Positions 50,852 through 52,502 of a stretch of DNA of 52,502 nt are shown piece after piece. The DNA is from Seison nebaliae. Lineage: Eukaryota > Rotifera > Pararotatoria > Seisonacea > Seisonidae. Below the pieces are notes generated by a model, which worked only from the letters and a program-made list of their open reading frames with translations, searched no databases and was not told the DNA's origin. Made by a program: the position numbers and the translations under genes. Within the stretch, counting starts at the first letter, position 1. The number at the start of each line of letters is the position of its first letter. The stretch is taken from assembly GCA_023231475.1 (NCBI GenBank), contig JALJEE010001645.1, forward strand, positions 1 to 52,502. Direction: 5' to 3'.

Positions 50852-52502
50852 TTGATGGATATAAACTTATGGTTAATTGGTATATATACAATTTGTGTTT
50901 GTATTAAAATTAGATTGAGCGAAGCGTTCTCCATAGAACGACAAAGATTGAAGAACGATCAAGACTGTACGAAGATGCGAAAGCATAATAATGATATCAA
51001 TGCACATTGTGGTGTATCTAAGTTTATCAGTTTCCATTATCAAAGTTATCAGTTTATTTCTTTCTACACAAGTTCTTAATTTTCTTTATAATAATAAGAT
51101 CCTGAAAAATTTCGAATAATTGGTTCAGTCTCATATCCATCGACATTCAATAAACCATTAGAAGTTACTTATTGTGTAACTAATCGTATAATTTTTGAAA
51201 CAGCGTTTATGTATGCTAAATAAAAATCATGGTATAAGTAGAATTACAGCGTTATATGATCAACTTACTCTACTTTTACTGTTAAGATTTATAAAAAAAT
51301 TAACCATTATATTAACACCTTAAAAAGATGTAAAAAGGAAGAATATTCAACTATGTGTATAGTTTGATTTTAGTGCACAATTATTCTACAACGTTCTAAG
51401 CAGTTTTTTAAAAAAAGAACAGCAGATTTGCAAATACATAAATCTACTTTACCGGAAGATTTGACGATTCCTTTTATTCGATGCAAAATGAATGGGAGTT
51501 ATATCCAAATACCGACACTTCTAGTAAGTAACATAAGTTAAGTTCAATTATAGGAAATTGTATTAGGAGAAAATATGATTTAATAATGTGCATAAATATA
51601 AATAATAAAATGTACATGAAAGATGAGAATAAATAAATATAGTGTGAGTGTTGTATGAGATATGGCATGAGAATGAGATATGGTTGAATTTTGATATTTT
51701 TGACTAATTGTTTTCTTTTAGATGAATCTTCCTAAAACTTCTCCACGATACTACGTCATTTCTGTCATTTATATAATATTGCCATTGAGAAAGTAGACAT
51801 ATCCATTATGGTCCGCATTGAGATCGATTACATGGACAAAAATGAAATGGATATAAAAAATTAATAATATAAGATGAAAATTTCTCAATTATTATATAAA
51901 GAATAGAAAAATGAGTTCAAAAATTGAATAATTGTTTGGAGTTAAGATTGATCTGTCTTACAAGATTAGTTAGATTAGTACAGAAATTTAAAAACGTAAA
52001 TTTAGTACTAACGTTAAGGAATTACTTTAAATAAAAATACTTATCAATCCACTAATTTTCGTTCTAATTTTATTTAGGACAACTCACTACCACGACAACA
52101 ACAACAACGACAACAACAACGACGACGACGACAACAACAACTACAACAACAACAACAACTACAACAACGACAACAACTACGACAACGACAACAACAACAA
52201 CAACAACAACAACAACTACAACTACAACAACTACGACTACAACAACAACAACAACTACAAGTACAACAACAACTACAACAACAAGTACAACTACGACAAC
52301 AACTACAACTACTACAACAACTACCACAACAACTACCACAACAAGTACAACTACAACTACAACTACAACTACAACTACAACTACAACTACAACTACAACT
52401 ACACCTACAACTACAACTACAACTACAACTACAACTACAACTACAACTACAACTACAACTACAACTACAACTACAACTACAACTACAACTACAACTACAA
52501 CT
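50852..52502 (+). CDS. partial secreted Cys-containing protein running into a Thr-rich mucin-like tract
   Basis: A tentative multi-exon gene, 3'-incomplete. Exon 1 (50852-51011) starts MMDINLWLIGIYTICVCIKI, a plausible signal peptide, then a Cys-containing stretch. Exon 2 (51129-51175) continues in frame to a Cys. Exon 3 (51374-51523) is the best supported: acceptor TTTTAG, phase-0 open frame beginning with Cys, containing LPEDLTIPFIRCKMNGSYIQ, and donor GTAAGT. The P-F-x-x-C-x-x-x-G-x-Y spacing recalls a thyroglobulin type-1 domain. A further small exon after 51721 is uncertain, and the phase into the last exon is not resolved. The last exon begins at 52078 after ATTTAG, and from 52086 every codon to the window end is ACN apart from rare AGT and CCT. 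Introns here (117-198 nt) are longer than elsewhere, which lowers confidence. Function is unknown; a surface-coat or adhesive protein is inference. Confidence 0.45.
52086..52502 (+). repeat. ACN trinucleotide tract (ACAACT-type), Thr-coding frame
   Basis: 417 bases in which positions 1 and 2 of each triplet are almost invariably AC while position 3 varies between A, G, T and C. Exceptions are three AGT and one CCT codon. The downstream half settles into an ACAACT hexamer. It reaches the window edge. In the plus frame it encodes polythreonine with occasional Ser and Pro. Confidence 0.9.

Noticed and set aside
52070-52339. Minus-strand polyvaline open frame
   Set aside because: It is the complement of the ACN tract; the plus frame has variation mainly at third positions, a splice acceptor and a plausible upstream exon, so the valine frame is a shadow.
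52086-52502. Possible CRISPR-like or satellite array
   Set aside because: No unique spacers; it is a simple trinucleotide repeat in eukaryotic DNA.
1-52502. tRNA and rRNA genes
   Set aside because: I looked for GGTTCRANNCC-type B boxes and rRNA-like GC-rich blocks by eye and found none convincing; a covariance-model scan would be decisive.

Overview
The window is nuclear DNA from a small-genome, AT-rich metazoan. Animal-type genes are present: an SBF1/2 (MTMR5/13) ortholog, a ZAK-alpha type MAP3K with kinase, SAM and C-terminal ZAK domain, a tandem-C2 synaptotagmin-like protein, FACT subunit SSRP1, exosome subunit RRP41/EXOSC4 and a Ski3/TTC37-like TPR protein. Most introns I reconstructed are only 40-60 nt, yet several very large coding regions have no intron at all. 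A six-exon ortholog of the axonemal dynein assembly factor DNAAF6/PIH1D3 indicates a lineage that builds motile cilia or flagella. The phylum cannot be fixed from the sequence. A small ciliated invertebrate (rotifer-like, orthonectid-like or similar) fits best, and this is a weak inference; acariform mites, which can look alike in base composition and low-complexity proteins, have aflagellate sperm and fit less well.

Layout. 1-5.3 kb: a possible gene edge, then two minus-strand spliced genes (a disordered protein with a LOTUS-like start and regularly spaced Trp motifs; a synaptotagmin-like protein). 6.1-7.4 kb: a beta-propeller-like protein on minus. 8.7-9.2 kb: a small basic protein with a 5' UTR intron on plus. 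9.96-12.2 kb: a dense cluster of a small membrane protein (minus), cytochrome c (minus) and DNAAF6 (plus), the last two divergent over 274 bp. 14.2-25.9 kb: the 3886-residue SBF1/2 protein in a single 11.66 kb exon. 26.3-27.5 kb: a decayed non-LTR retrotransposon fragment. 28.1-33.3 kb: the Ski3-like TPR protein. 35.5-41.3 kb: two convergent genes that share an unusual proline/hydrophobic/charged repeat domain resembling the style of alveolin or epiplasmin cytoskeletal domains. 41.7-46.0 kb: SSRP1 (lacking its HMG box), RRP41 only 112 bp upstream of it on the same strand, and a Lys-rich protein. 47.6-50.0 kb: the ZAK-like kinase. 50.2-50.5 kb: a 77-bp-arm inverted repeat. 50.8 kb to the end: a partial secreted-protein gene running into a long threonine-codon tract that exits the window.

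The best candidate for something undescribed is the convergent pair at 35.5-41.3 kb: two paralogs keeping the same roughly 185-200 residue core (anchors YDPNP, RYLQP, VERWLPY or IERWLPY, and IIQWD) inside completely different low-complexity flanks. That looks like a two-component structural protein family, possibly cortical or epidermal. Functional links in the rest of the window are loose; ZAK-like kinase, Ski3-like protein and RRP41 all touch ribosome stalling or exosome decay in other animals, but their proximity may be chance.
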